A stretch of DNA of 64,000 nt from Halocafeteria seosinensis (Eukaryota; Sar; Bigyra; Bicosoecida), in the NCBI GenBank assembly GCA_001687465.1, contig LVLI01000314.1:1-64000 (forward strand), written 5' to 3'. Within the stretch, counting starts at the first letter, position 1. Each line of letters starts with the position of its first letter. Of this stretch, positions 46,582 through 59,518 are shown piece after piece. The notes beneath the pieces are model-generated. The model was not told the origin of the DNA. It did not search any database and was given only the letters and a program-made list of their open reading frames with translations. Made by a program: the position numbers and the translations under genes.

Positions 46582-47913
46582 TCACTGATCGGGGAGTGCC
46601 GGATAGCGGCGCGAGGAATAACTATAAGGAGGATAGGAGTATTGGTGTTGGTCATATTCCGAGTATCCCGGAGGATTATCCTCTTTGTGAGGGGTATGTT
46701 CCGTCAGTTCTTGCTCTTTGGCAATCTGCGACACAGAATGCACCTTCAATCGGACCACAAACAGCAGGATAATTCCGAATGACAAAAGTGCTCCCACTAA
46801 AGGGAGCCATGCCTCCGGTCTGTACTCTGCAGATAGAACAATAGTGGTCGCTTCCTCGCTTTTGTCCGATGGGCTCCCTCTGCAAGATTGTGGAGCGTTT
46901 TCATCAGCTTGAGGGATGAAGAAACGACCTATACCTTCAGCGTTGCAGTCATCCGTAGGATCTGTACTCGCAGACTCTTCCATAACTCCGAAAAAAGAGA
47001 GAGTAGCAAGGATGCCTAAAATACAGCTGGTTCCGCCGAAGACTGTCTCCGTTTTTCTCAAGTTGCTCTGTTGGTCAAGCGTCCTGTTTGCATAACCGCG
47101 AAAGAGTTCCACAACGGTAAATACCCAACCGATGAAGACGCATAATAAAGCTGCAGCCAAGAAAACTGCGGTTGCAACTGTCGCATTCTGTACATCATTT
47201 ATGTATCGAGGTCTCTCGGACGACGCATCAGCGTCGTCATACTGTAGAGTATTGCACCCTTCGCGTTCGTTGTAAGATTGTATCGCCTCCACGTTCTCAC
47301 TGTTGACGTTGGTGAATGAAATGCACTCCTCGAAATCATACAATGAATAAGTCCTTCGTATGGAGACTGTTGCTAGTGGTTCCTCTTCGCTCACCGCGCG
47401 GAATATAACTTTGTCATGCACTTCATACCAGTTTCCAGCCTGCGTGGAAAGTAAAGCCATGACACAAATAACACCCCAAGGAAAATAATGTGGTAATGGA
47501 CATACCAAAGCCACCGCATATACGATTACAATGTACGCCAGAAATAAAGACCCTACGGCGAGTAACGTCATGGAGAAGTTCTTCTTTTCAATTGGCTGTA
47601 GCAACTGCTGATCACGTTCTCTAATCCGTTGGGATCGGGGACTCCGGGGGGATGCGGCTGCAGGCGATGGAGGAGGCGGAGGACGCGTAGCTGTCTCGCG
47701 TGAAGACTCTGTTTCTCTCAAATGACGCCCCCGTGAATGGTACCGCTCACTTGGTGTGGTGACTCTATCGTCCACTGAAAGTGTTTCCGACGCCGGCGCC
47801 GCCGGGGGTCCCCTCTCGCGCGAGCGAGAGCGATCGTGGCGATGACGCCGGTGGCCTCTTTCATCGTACCATTCGTCGTCTCTCTTACTCCGATGCGGGT
47901 ATGGCCTACTCAT
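46582..47913 (-). CDS. Four-transmembrane-helix protein
   Basis: A single-exon protein of 443 residues from ATG 47913; the longer frame begins with TTG. The N-terminus is Arg/His/Ser/Pro-rich and disordered (GHRRHRHDRSRSRERGPPAA). Four hydrophobic segments follow: LFLAYIVIVYAVALVC, AVFLAAALLCVFIGWVF, SCILGILATLSFFGV and LPLVGALLSFGIILLFVV. Between the first and second, a large loop contains three cysteines and acids. The tail is Pro/Tyr-rich (GYSEYDQHQYSYPPYSYSS). The plan resembles claudin/tetraspanin-like membrane proteins only in helix number; I do not recognise the family. Confidence 0.72.
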   Translation of the reverse strand: MSRPYPHRSKRDDEWYDERGHRRHRHDRSRSRERGPPAAPASETLSVDDRVTTPSERYHSRGRHLRETESSRETATRPPPPPSPAAASPRSPRSQRIRERDQQLLQPIEKKNFSMTLLAVGSLFLAYIVIVYAVALVCPLPHYFPWGVICVMALLSTQAGNWYEVHDKVIFRAVSEEEPLATVSIRRTYSLYDFEECISFTNVNSENVEAIQSYNEREGCNTLQYDDADASSERPRYINDVQNATVATAVFLAAALLCVFIGWVFTVVELFRGYANRTLDQQSNLRKTETVFGGTSCILGILATLSFFGVMEESASTDPTDDCNAEGIGRFFIPQADENAPQSCRGSPSDKSEEATTIVLSAEYRPEAWLPLVGALLSFGIILLFVVRLKVHSVSQIAKEQELTEHTPHKEDNPPGYSEYDQHQYSYPPYSYSSRRYPALPDQ

Positions 47914-48640
47914 ATTCGTTAATCCAGTCGTTGCGTTATTAGCCAAGCGTGCACAAATTCTGGAGCATACCTTGTTTTTTCGCTGCGCTCCGGATTCGCA
48001 AACGGCAAAAGAACAGTTAAAGCAAATCCTCGGCGTAACTTATACCACGCACGGCCGTATCAGAAACTAGAATATTGCGCAGACGTAACTTCCTCCCAAT
48101 CTACAGAATGATCCCTCTATGGGTTAACAAGAACCGGTATGCGCGCCTGACAAAAGCAAGCTCGTCGCAACGGTTCGACCTGCCAGTCTGCCGTGCCAAT
48201 TCACCCCCGTCGCAACTCTTGCGACCCCATTCATCGCGAAGACAGGAATCGAAGTATTGTGCGAGACAACTATAAACAATGCATTTACTGTTGGATCTAC
48301 TTGAAGCCGATGGGAAGCGGAATGGATCTACTCGTTGTACTATAGTAGGTGACAACGCGCCATACTGTAGAGTACCACAACGTGCCAACTTCGTTAGGGT
48401 GAAACTGTCATCGGTGAAGTAGCCAAGGGAAGTTGCGGCGCAACTTCTGTTCCAATTAATGCTTTACCATTTCTGCGTTATTCTAACAAGATTGATGCAA
48501 ATGGAAAGAGCGAGAGCGGGACGTATATGTATTTAGGAGGCACATAGCAGTCAGTCCTAACACAGCAAATACTGCAGATCCCCGGCGGCCCATATAGAAG
48601 ACATTATCGTGCTAGGCACATTGAAAATCCTCCACTTTGT
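47914..48640. other. Intergenic stretch
   Basis: About 0.7 kb upstream of the four-TM gene and beyond the 3' end of the EMG1 gene. Short frames on both strands carry no motif. Nothing is supported. Confidence 0.55.
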
Positions 48641-49682
48641 CTATAGAATACCCCATGTTCGCTCAAGGGCACTCAGCAATCTGTTGACAGCTGTGGAGGC
48701 AGAGAGCTGCGTTCATCAGTCCAATAAAGGGGGGTGAATACGCCCTGTGGAATCCAGAACACAGCAATTACACCAAACATACCGGATATTGACTAAACGA
48801 GTATAACTTTTCACAATGCTCTCCAGATATAAAACCTTGGCTCATTGCTCCAAAAACAAAGCAGAGTGGGCCGTCCGGAAGAGTAGGGGCCAAGTCTAGC
48901 GGATCAACTAGCTCCCCTTTCATATGTGTGCCGTATATGGCCGTCCCAGGTGGTAGATGCTGGGTGAACGGATTCTTTACCACTCTCAATAACGTCTTTC
49001 GAGTCCCAGATTCAGCAGTTGCGCTAACTTTCATTTTATGCAGTAGTTGTACTGTAGCCACCGGGATTGTGCCGCGTGAGCCCTTTACACGAGCCTTAAT
49101 TATACTGCAGACAGTAACTTACCCATCAGTCCACAAAATCGCTTAAACGTTCTCGGTATCCTAACGTGAGGGGACACTTCTATCAGTGTCCTATCCTTTG
49201 TTTCGATATATACTTGCAGTTTGCCTGCTTTGTTTAAGGGGCTATCCAATAAAGTTAGTAACAACTGCAAGAGTTGGAGCACACGAACGCTCAGCGTTCC
49301 GACAGTGAGCTACTCCAGTATCACGCATCTATACTCACCTGGTGTGTTATGTCTGGTCGGGATTCTGCTGGGTCACGTCCATGTTTTTTATGGAACCCTT
49401 GATGGTCATCACAGTTCAGTAACTCGTAACCCTGCAAAAATTCCAATGCACCATCAAATGTCCATGCATCTTAGATCCCCAACTCAAGGTAGCTAGTAAG
49501 AGCTTCCTTCGTGCCCCTTTCCCATTTAACTCTGTATAATAGCCATAAACTCTTACTTTTTTCGTCTTCACAGCCTCCAAGGAAGCCTGTTGTAGCACCA
49601 CTATGAGTCGCTTCTGGTTGGCCTGTTCCGAAAGGGTTTTTGGTAACTTTGGCTCTTCTCGTGTTTCGGGCATAGACGCCAT
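48641..49682 (-). CDS. EMG1: EMG1/NEP1 rRNA small-subunit pseudouridine methyltransferase
   Basis: Five exons (49682-49557, 49431-49339, 49264-49123, 49051-48783, 48706-48641) encode 231 residues, the usual length. NEP1 methylates N1 of a hypermodified pseudouridine in 18S rRNA and is needed for 40S subunit assembly. The family is clear: [78 protein letters not shown] and [14 protein letters not shown]. The last exon ([20 protein letters not shown]) restores the SPOUT knot end. Without it the frame would stop early at CLV. An alternative upstream ATG at 49712 would add ten residues. The first intron is 125 nt, the longest well-supported one here. Confidence 0.93.
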
Positions 49683-50292
49683 ATTTGCTATCAAAACTCG
49701 TAATACTGGCAACTATTCAATGCGCAGTTGCTTGAAGAGGTGTCACAGAGCCTTTATTCCCTATCTCTCACTCACTCAGAGACCAATCCACCCACACTAT
49801 CAAGTTCCTCTTGCACTACACAAGCTCTTCAGACTATACAATCACCAAATATACACATAAACGCTATAGTAGCCCCTCCATAGTGGAACGAGGACGACAA
49901 GTTGAAGTTTTCCGGGCGGCCGGCCCGGTTCGTCCTCAAGGAGCCGGTCCACGCATGCATGCGGCATATAACCTGTTATACGCTGTTATTGCCGGGTATA
50001 TGCCTGGAAAGAACCCGTTGAAGAAATTCACGAACGTGCTGAACTAGCTGGTATACTGGGGAGGCAATCGTGCGCCCTGAATGACAGCATTATTTCCTTA
50101 GTGAAGGGTCCTGTTGTTGGAGTATCCTGGTTTATCGCCTGAATACTACCATTGAATACCACATCTAGAGACGATACATCAGTTTCCCAGAAAGCGCGAA
50201 AGTCCATAGTTGCACAGTGTGCAGCACAAGTGAGCTTGGTGGAATTCTCTCGCTGGTGGAGGAACACCCCGCCAAGGGTCCCCAGGGACACA
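49683..50292. other. Divergent upstream region, EMG1 / aureochrome
   Basis: About 0.6 kb between the two divergent starts. The aureochrome frame is open upstream to about 50143 without an ATG, so a 5' exon could lie here. No other gene is supported. Confidence 0.5.
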
Positions 50293-51580
50293 ATGCAGGA
50301 TATCGAATTGAATGATGGCTTTACGTATCTTCCAGGGGAATATAAAGAACAGGAGGAAACATGGGAAGTGCGAGACTGGCTGGCGAACGCAAAAGAAGTG
50401 TGCCCTGATTCATCGGAGCGCTCCGTCGCCACAGGTACCAGTGGTAGCAACCCTAGTGAACCCGATGCGCAACGTAGGTGGCCCCAAAGAACTGGATTAA
50501 ATATTCTCGTATTAGATGTCTTACGGCTTACAGAAAACGATTCGAAACCGGATGTGTCCGGCTTAACCCCGCGCGAGAAGAGGTACGTCCAAATGATGTA
50601 CTAACGTTGAATCAGGTTGGTGGAAAAGAGACTATTTTATTCTGGCGATTTCTCAGGCGGGTCTGGAACCGAGAGAATGCAAGGAAAAGTAGAGAAAGGA
50701 AAAAACTGATGGTAATTCCATGCGATACCCAATATAAAGCAAGAGGCTCTGTCCATGACTGCTTTCTCCCGTCCCGTTACAGGTTCACGGGATGCTAGAC
50801 CGTCTAGAGCGCTTAAAGAAAGAGAATCATTTTCTGAAAGGCTATCTCCATTCCAACAATTTATTGGGAGAGTGGCATAATCAACTGCAAGAGGAAGGCA
50901 CAGAACCTGTAGACACTAGTTCTATAGATATTGAAGTAAGTCGCCTCATTGTTTATCAAGAGGAGATTCGATTTAGGTAACGCTGGGCTATGTTTGTGCA
51001 GAAGCTGAAAACGGAAACACTACCACAGAAAAAGACTCAGTCTATCCAGTTGGGCAGGAGTAGCAGTTCAAAACGCTCGGCTCCAGATACCAGCTCTTCT
51101 CATGTTATAAAACAGGCTAGGACTTCGTCCCATGGTGGAGGAATCGTACTAGATTATGACGACTACACCTTAATGGAGAATGTGCACGTCGGTCAACAAC
51201 ATTTCCTAATCACTGATCCGTCAATGCCTGATAATCCCATTGTTTTCGCAAGCGGCGGTTTCTACGAACTCACGGGATATACCCCTTCCGAAGTCCTAGG
51301 CCGAAATTGTAGGTTGTTACAGGGAAAGGACTCTGATCCCCAGGCCATCAGAGAAATCCATGAGGGTATTGATAAAGGTGAAGATGTGCATTGCGTTATT
51401 TGCAACTACAAAAAGGATGGGACAACCTTTTGGAACGACTTATTTATAGCTCCACTTCGTGGAGAGGACGGCAACGTGGTACATTTCTTAGGTGTACAGT
51501 GCGCCATCAGCGACGAAAGGGCACGGCGACTGTTGGATGCCAAAGCAAAACTCGGCCGAGATCCAAGAGAAGATGACTAA
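50293..51580 (+). CDS. Aureochrome: bZIP-LOV blue-light transcription factor
   Basis: Four exons (50293-50582, 50657-50711, 50783-50935, 51002-51580) encode 358 residues. The bZIP basic region is rebuilt by two splice junctions: RRVWNRENARKSRERKKLM has the N-x(7)-R DNA-contact pattern. A leucine-zipper helix follows (MLDRLERLKKENHFLKGYL). The C-terminal LOV domain holds the photoactive cysteine in VLGRNCRLLQG. The flavin-contact residues are there too, in CNYKKDGTTFWNDLFIAPLR and the final HFLGVQCAI. Order bZIP then LOV is the aureochrome plan, known from photosynthetic stramenopiles. There it forms an FMN-cysteinyl adduct in blue light and controls gene expression in the nucleus. The start is uncertain; the frame upstream of 50293 might belong to another exon. 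Confidence 0.93.
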
Positions 51581-52714
51581 TGCACTATTTCTGAAAAAAT
51601 ACTGTGCAAATAGGAGAGTGTACCTATTTACACAACCTAACTGGCTGGCCGCAGCTCCGTGTATTGAATAGATTTGTCGGTGTAGCCTACGTACATGGGT
51701 CTGGCTAATTATCGGGATCGCGTCGTTGCGCTTGAATAGGATCAATACACACACACACACGCACACGTATATCTCCAAGAGAGTTGAAATCCAATAAATC
51801 GAAAATACGTTCTTGAATACCATCACATCACCTACGTTTCGATATGCTCTTCCCTCTTGGAAGATTTGTGACTACGTAAGGTCCTAAGTGTAAGTCTTCA
51901 TGGAGTGGTCACAACGACTGACGTACTGTCAACGGAAGAAGTTTACCTCTGAGCACATAATGTGAAATTTGAATGCAACATGCTGCCGGACCGGGGTGAT
52001 AGCTCCCCTGGAAGTTAGTGTGACAGGAAATATTCGAAACAAACTGTGCGTGTCCGCACTGCATACAAAAAAAATATGCACACTGTACCCAGCCTGGTAA
52101 CCCAGGTTAGATATACATACGATAACTCCGTGTTGAGAATCGTGGCTGATTGACCACATGTCAATACAGAAACAATTTGGGCCCATTAATATTGGTCTTG
52201 GCGTCCGGTCCGGAGGTGGCAGTGCATTAAGAGTTTTTTTAGTGACTGGTAGGATCGGTCCGAGTTGTTTGTTGCTTTTGTCTGTAGATAATTTCTCATT
52301 CGGGTTGATTATTGGGCTCGTTCGCTCTATCTGTATCCACGTGTGAATCCTGAGCACTATCGTACGGGGTGAAATATTCGCGCTGTGGTGGATATAGCCC
52401 CCCTTGAAGGCCATATCTGTCCGTCAGCTCCAGGTACGTTGGGGGACGATGCCCCCTTTTTCTCTTTCTAGACGTCTCCCAGGAGCACAGTACGCAAACT
52501 TTCAATTCGGGGCACAATGAAGAACATCTAGTGGCCTGAATGAAGCATATGCGATGAAATATGGACAGAGGAAGGAGCAAATACTCTGTCTGCTTGCTCC
52601 TTCGAGCGCCCCCAAGCTCTTTCTGATGGTCATTATTGTGGTATTCTGAGTACATTTTGCCCATGTCCGCGAGTATGTCTTTGCCATACTATAGACACGT
52701 TCTTCGTATTGCAG
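51581..52714. other. Gene-poor stretch, may hold 5' exons of the giant gene
   Basis: About 1.1 kb. It contains a (CA)n run near 51747-51766 and overlapping frames on both strands, of which minus 52296-52664 (RKRKRGHRPPTYLELTDRYG) is the most protein-like. The next gene begins at a splice acceptor (52714), so at least one of its 5' exons should lie here. I could not place it. Confidence 0.45.
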
Positions 52715-55700
52715 GAGGTGTACGGAAAGGGGAGGAAAAGCGAAAAATCCGAGCTGGAGTGGCTGTGCAAGAATGAGCGATATACAGCAGAAGCAACCCT
52801 TTTGGGGCAATTTGCCTCCCAAGTCAAAGGTAAGGAATGTAGCGAATACCTCTATGCGAGTTCTAAGTGGTTCATGAATGATGCTAGGAAGTTACAGGTG
52901 GAAACGAGACTCGTCGCTTACCAGATTGCAGAAGGTTTTAGACCTTTCTTCAAGGTAAGTGGAATGTAAAACTAGCTGTCCCCATCTGTCATTCCGGTTC
53001 TCAACAATTGTGCTTCCGGAATTGTACGCAGTTCTATCGAATACATTCCGGCGAGAAAGAAAACGAACTAGTCCTAGAAACGGATGCGCCGGAATCGTAA
53101 GCACTGCCAACCAATGTACCAATGTATAAAACAGAAACTGACCCAATACTCGCGACTTCCTTCTACTACAGTTGGACGAATAATTTCAATTTCGCCAAGA
53201 GCCTTCGCTTGATATATAAATCTAAGAAGCAACCAATTTCAATACAAGTAAGGGAGGTTACCCGATATGTGGAGGTTGCGTATCTGAGACCATTTACATC
53301 TTGTCTACCAATGCCAGCTATTTGATGCGGAGAACTCGCCCGAAAATCCTATATCGGAGAAAACCATAGACTTCTCAAAGATGATGCAGAATGATCAGTA
53401 CAGCTACGTTGTTACTTTTCAAGAGCGCTGTGTGCTTGACATGTTACCACTGGTATGCGACGACAAAACGGTAAATGCGGGTGTCGTCAAAGCAGATTTT
53501 GTCGTACACAATGCAACTGTCAATCAAGAATCGTTGAGAACATCTTTTTTCCTGGAATTCTCCCTGGTTGATGAAGACGGGGCTGCAGAGATGCCATTTT
53601 GGAAAATTTTACTCTTTACTAACCAAGAAGGACGTCTCAGTGCAGGACAAAAGGAACTACCTTTGAAGTTTGTTAAGGAGGCTCCTTCATCTGATCAGGT
53701 ACGAGTGTGCCTGTCACAGATAAAAGGAGGCTCTGTGTTGCCAATCGGCATCGGGGACTGCGACAAGTCCAACGTAGAACAGGGTCTAGCGTCAGAAATA
53801 ATCTTCGTAACAACTCCCTTTGATGCTATGTCCACTGAAGGAGACATGTCACTCTCTATAGAAAACTGCAAAACGGAAAAGATATCCGCCAAAAAGAGAG
53901 CTAGCACAATGGTTCCCTCAAGAGAAGCATCGAGCTTTCTCAGCAGTACGGGAACAACAGTTGCTCCAAGTGCTGCAGCTACCTCAACGCAAGGAGATAA
54001 CACCAGTGACACCTCACTCAAGTCGCAGGAGGAACCTAGAACTTCTGACGCTCCTGCGGAGACAACCGAGAAGCCCTCAGAGCAATCGTCTGATCGTGCA
54101 GCGAAGCCAACACAACCAGATAGCTCGCCGAAGCCGCCGAAACCCAAGGTGAAACCTTCAGCGGTCCACGTCACAGCACCAGAATCAGACGATGTCGATG
54201 CTGAGACGGTAAGTACTCCGTCGAGCCCAAAGACCGGGAAAGGGACTGGCAAGATTAAGACTCTTTCTTCGAAGAAGAGAGCGGGAAGACCCCCCAAGGC
54301 TGCACAAAGGCAAAGCAAAGAAACCGTAAGTCGCTGCTTACACACACTGCAGTATAGCATGTCCTAATGCATTCTATTACATACTTCAGGCGCAAAGCGA
54401 ATCCCTAGAAAGTCATAAGGACTCTCCTACTACCACTATTACTGAGGAGGTAAGGTTCAAGAGTGTATTAAATCAATCCAGTAGTGGGTAAGACCTTTTT
54501 TTCTGCTGCATGATCAGTCTACTGCCGAGGCTGCAACGGTTCAGACAAAGGTATGGCTACTGTTGCTTATGGTGATTGAATGTCTTGCCCCTGCTTAGTT
54601 CTTTGACCGAGTGCAGGCCATCGTCGATGAATCGGATGAGCAGAACTCAAATAAAGTAGTGGAAGACAACCGAAGTGAAGAAGTCGGAAATTCCGAAGAA
54701 CAGCCCGTTCAAGGTAGCACTGCGGCCGAAGATAATACCTCATCTTCTGGGGTGGAGGACACTCATACTGTAGTGAACACCGATAAGTCGCCTGTAACGA
54801 GCAATACAGTTGCAGAAGGGAATCAAAGTGCAGAAGCCAATATCCCCGAAAAGCATCCTGCCCTAGTTAGGGCAGATGGCACCGCCTCTTCATCTGCGAC
54901 GGAGGGTACTCAGACTACAGTCATTACTTCAGACGCTGCGCCAGCTTCGTTTACCTCACGAGTATCGTCGTCAGCGGGTGCTTCCCGGGATCTGGAAGCA
55001 GAAGCTAGCGGAGAAGCAACAACTACAGCTAGTATCTCTGTGAATAGTATGGATGGTGCTACTTCAACTGAAAGTGCAAAGACTGTGTCTGCTATTTCAA
55101 CAGGTATTTCGGAAGCATCTTCAGAATCCGCTCGGCCCATCGAAGTATCGTCGCAAGCGATGCCTTCATATGTATCCCATATGAAAACCGAGAACAGGGA
55201 CACAACCGAACCAGTTGACGAGACAGCAATAAGACCCGACACAGGAAACTCCGATGGAGATGCAACGAGATCGGAAAGTCATGATGCGCCAAGCAATGCG
55301 GATAGGAAGGAAGGACAATTGCAAGTGTCAGGAGATCGACCGTCGATCGAGTCAGAGAATTCTGATGAACAAACGCGTACGAATCAACAGGAGGACGAGA
55401 CTGCCAGACGAATCTCCTTAGAAGACTCAGCGGTAACACCGAATGTGACACACGGTGAGAGGGATACAAGTACTCCCCCCGAGGAGGAGTCCTCCGTTGG
55501 GGAGACGAAACTAGAACTGTCAGGGGACGTCACAGCGAAGACCTCAGATAAAACCAATCAATCAACCAGCAATAGTGTGTCCACCACGCGAAGTGCAACG
55601 CTCCCTGGACGTGAAGAGGGAGAGACGGAGCAGGTGCAGAATAGGCCTGATACTGTGGCAAGAAGAGGCTTACGTCAGTCTGCTGTAGGAGACTATCGTG

Positions 55701-58700
55701 AAGGATCACAATCTTTGACTGCCTTTGAAAGAGCGAGGCAGCAACTCAAGCAAGGAGGTTTGAAGATGGATCCGCCAGCTTCACCACGGCAAACTCCGTG
55801 GAGAACGAGAAAGAAATTTGTAATCCCCAAAGCCAGCAGCACCGACTCAGCTACCAGTCCACAAGCCTTCCATGTAGGGGAATCTTCTAAGGAGAGCAAA
55901 GTTATGGCACCTGATGGTGAAGAATCCGAGGCAAGTGCCAGCGCCTCAGCAAAGGATGCAGCTCCTGATTCCACCCAACCGCATGCGCTGGCGAAAAATT
56001 CTCGGCCGAAGGGAATAAGTTCTACAGCACAAGCTGGTTCTGACACGAGTACGCGCACCGACAGCAAAGCTCGTACTAGCAGTAATTTGCCAAAAGAGTC
56101 CACCAAACACGATGTTGCCGTCGATGAGTCCACCGAGCACGATGTTGCCGTCGATGAGTCCACTTCACAGAAGCCTAGTTTGGACTTGCTTGACCAGAAA
56201 AACCAAGAGCGTGAGGAGTCTTTGAAGCCTTCAGCGGAATCTGAAACCGCACGAGCAGGGGAAAATTTTGAACTCTCCGAACCTTCCCACAAGGAACCAA
56301 AATATAGCAATGGGCAGGGGGATGGCACCTTAGACCCCAACCGCTCTGGTTCGCGAGGAGGTAACGTGGTCACAACCCAGGATGTCCTTGCGGAAAGGGA
56401 CAGACAACAGGCCAATATTGAAGGGACTCGAGAGCAAATTTATTCGAGCAATGGATATGATGATACCCATGGAGCAAACATTACTCAATCCTCCGGGTTT
56501 CACTTCCACTCCACTGCAGTATCCTCATGGGCATTTTCTGAACCATCTCCTTGGGAAGTCGGACCCGTGGCCAGTCAACGGACGACCCAGCTAGAAGAAC
56601 CACTCGCTCCTCATTTCTCTGGCTATTCTCTTCCAGAGAATGAAACGTCACATGCTAACGAAGCCGACGAAGCGTCTTTGCTGTGGGATCGAGATGCGCA
56701 GAAAGCTGCAGACTGGGAAAGTCAGTGTGTCAGGGCTATAAGTAATTCTGCAGAGCTTCTACAAAACTCGAAGAAGTACATGGGCGAAATAGAGCATCGT
56801 ATAACAACCAGGCTCAAAGCCATAAGCACCACTACGTCTTCATCAGATTGGCCACAACAATGGAGGGAACTTACAAATAGCGTCAACTACGGACAGCAAT
56901 CTTGTACGAAAATTCGGAGCGTACAGGGACTTAAGGAGCAAATTCGAAAAATGGCGTCATCTCATGTAGTTTTTGAGAGGTACAGGTGGATTTTTCGCTA
57001 CGTCGAAACAATATGTGAAGAAGTGTGGAAGGTACTAGACGATTCAAAAGACAACGAATGGAACCAGTTTGGCCACCACAGTACTCTATCAGTCGTTGCT
57101 GATACACGTGCTTTGGTATTCGGGATAGCCCGCGCTTTGGCACGGTATTATGATCTGGAAGAGGCTCGATATATGTGGGAAATCGTCAAAGAAGGCAAGT
57201 TCGCCCTTGCTTCCGACTTAAAATTTTCGGCTGAAATCGTCCGCTCTCGTTTGCAAGATATTAGAATGCTATCGGCTGAACTTGAAAGCTCTATAAAGGA
57301 ACTGTGCAATGTCTCCGAGGAAGTTTTATCAAGGTATGGAGAGCAACTTGCTCCAACGGATATACAGCGCGGCATCAGCAGAGCACGTCTCGGGGACAAT
57401 GCTGACCCAACAGAGCTGAACCGAGCGTGTTATAAGCTTGATAAAGAAATAAAGATGTTACGCCAGCCTGACTACCTAGACTCTCTGCTGAATATGACGC
57501 GAATGTCTAAGGTTTTCAATGAATGCAGGCATGCTGTAGATCAGGTGAAACACCGAAAAGATGAGACTGAAGTGAAGTCGTTAGAAAACGCATTGCGTGA
57601 ACATCAAGAGTCAAACCGGGAACTACGAGAGTCAGTTGAGCAACGGGAAAAGCAGTGCAATGAGTTAACGAAGAAAAGAGAGGAAGTCTCCGGGCAATTA
57701 GATCAACTCCGTCACGAGGTGGATTCTTTTGAGAAATCCAAAGGAGAGGAGGCCCAAGAATCAGTAAATGGAATCCTCTGCGATACAGTCTCGGGCGGAT
57801 TTAAACTACGAGATCTTCTGCGGTACTCAACTGAAGAATCGAGCAACGATAACGTGGAAAGTGTCTTACAGGTTGTAAAACAGACAGATGAACAATTCAA
57901 GGCTACTAAGCCTGAACGAATGCACGTATTCCAACAGAACTTGGCCAATGCCACGCGAAGAACTGTCGCTGAGGCTCAGCAGACGCGACTGTCAGAAACG
58001 CGAGACGCAATGCAAAAACGATTGGAGAATCTCCAGAAAGATGCGAGTCGGAGAATACAAGCGTACTATGAGTCTCAAGAGTGTCATGACTTGGTGAACT
58101 CGTACAAAAACAGGATCCTGGAGGAGAGGGAAAAGAAGTCACAAGCCATTCGTCGGCAGGAAGAAATATCAACAAAGTTGAAAGAGCTCGACGATATCCT
58201 TCCAAGTATCAGGCACCGGATTGGAGAAATCAAGCAACTTGGCCGTATGAAGAAAACTGTGCGGCAGTTATGGGAGAATGCTGATCCCATAATACAGAGA
58301 GTAACCAGAACGAGGCAACCGCTTCCACCAAAGCTAAGGAATCTAAAGACACAGTGTAGTCTGGAAACCAAGAAACAGTTTCTAAGAGAATGTTTCCAGG
58401 CTGCCCCCTATTCGAGTATGTTTTTCCAGACGTTACAAGCCATCGTAGCACGTTTGAATCGCAAACGAGTGAGCAAGGAGCATCGTCCCGCAGCGCAGAC
58501 AAGACGGTCGACACATTACTCCTCCCGCTCCACTCCCTACCGACCCTCACAGCGAGAACCACCTCCCTCTTCGGATCACTGGATGCGCCATAGTTGGCAG
58601 GGAATGTTACGATCTGAAAGTGCACCTGAAGAGCAACAAAGAAGTAGTAGCACGCACTCCAGGAGCCCCTCCGCGTCAGAAGAGGTAGCTTCCCCACCAG

Positions 58701-59068
58701 GGCTTGATGAGAAAATCCGTTCTCACCTGCATCTTTCGCGGTCTAGCCAACCAGGTCACTATGCATCTACTGCCGCCACCGCTGACTCAGATATGAGAGT
58801 AGACCCGTACCGAGGCTCGGACACTGTCTCATACCATTCTTTCGGCAGGGGGCGGCGCAGTACCGCTGAGACCAGTCCAACTGGAAATGGCTCAGGGTAT
58901 GGAGTAGCGGACAACCAGGATACGGACGGACGATCCCAAGACAAAGCCAAAGATCAAATGCATCCCACAAGCGCTTCAAACGACATTAACCTTGTGGAAG
59001 AGCTACTAGGTGAAGCGAGACGTCTCAGGAGTCAAGCATCCGCGCTTCGTTACGCCTCTGAAGACTAA
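52715..59068 (+). CDS. Giant protein: globular N-terminus, disordered middle, coiled-coil C-terminus
   Basis: At least seven exons (52715-52954, 53032-53096, 53172-53247, 53318-54325, 54390-54449, 54518-54550, 54599-59068) join in phase to about 1983 residues. The first ATG-bearing exon is not found. The first ~260 residues look folded (ATLLGQFASQVKGKECSEYL, NFAKSLRLIYKSKKQPISIQ, FFLEFSLVDEDGAAEMPFWK). From about 320 to 1180 the sequence is Ser/Thr/Glu/Ala-rich and disordered, with a perfect 10-residue tandem repeat (EHDVAVDEST type). It includes AT-hook-like KKRAGRPPKAAQ near residue 320. From about 1200 to 1780 it is helical and coiled-coil (ENALREHQESNRELRESVEQ). The tail is Ser/Arg-rich. 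The family is not recognised; the AT-hook hints at a chromatin or nuclear role. Confidence 0.72.
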
Positions 59069-59518
59069 CTAAGGCCCATAGGAGCGTCAACAAGACCTCC
59101 ATCTCCAAGTGCCGCAACGTTGAGTACCGAAGTTCATACTACAGTGACTGTATGAATCACTGTACAAGCCCGTGGCGAGTGAGTTTCGATACGGTACAGC
59201 GCTGTATGTCCACTAGCAAAAACTCCGGGGTTTATATCGGTAAACTACGATGAGCTTGACATTAGTTGGCACAACCTAGCAGCAACATGACCGATGCGAA
59301 CCCTCCACTATAGTGTTGATGTTGGATAGTTCGTTGAACACTCAATGAACAGCAAAAAAACAACAATCTTTCTCCCACGTTACCCCCAAAATACAGTCAC
59401 AGCTCAGTTCTTCAGCATAGGGAGTGATTGACACCAATATCCTCACGTCCCCTTAGAAAGTTTTATAGTGGTACGTCTCATTCTAGTCCATATAAAGGGA
59501 TACATACATGCACTTAAA
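59069..59518. other. Intergenic stretch
   Basis: About 0.45 kb between two plus-strand genes. No gene or repeat is seen. The next frame is open from 59468 but only with a GTG start. Confidence 0.6.

Noticed and set aside
51747-51766. CA-repeat microsatellite
   Set aside because: Simple repeat without the hairpin element that follows the other two CA runs, so it is not a third copy.
52296-52664. 122-codon minus-strand ORF with a basic, proline-containing middle
   Set aside because: It begins without clear homology, cannot be linked by splicing to a second exon, and overlaps the likely 5' region of the giant plus-strand gene.
55693-56415. 240-codon antisense ORF inside the giant gene
   Set aside because: Ser-rich antisense of a Glu/Ala/Ser-rich coding region; no start context or motif.
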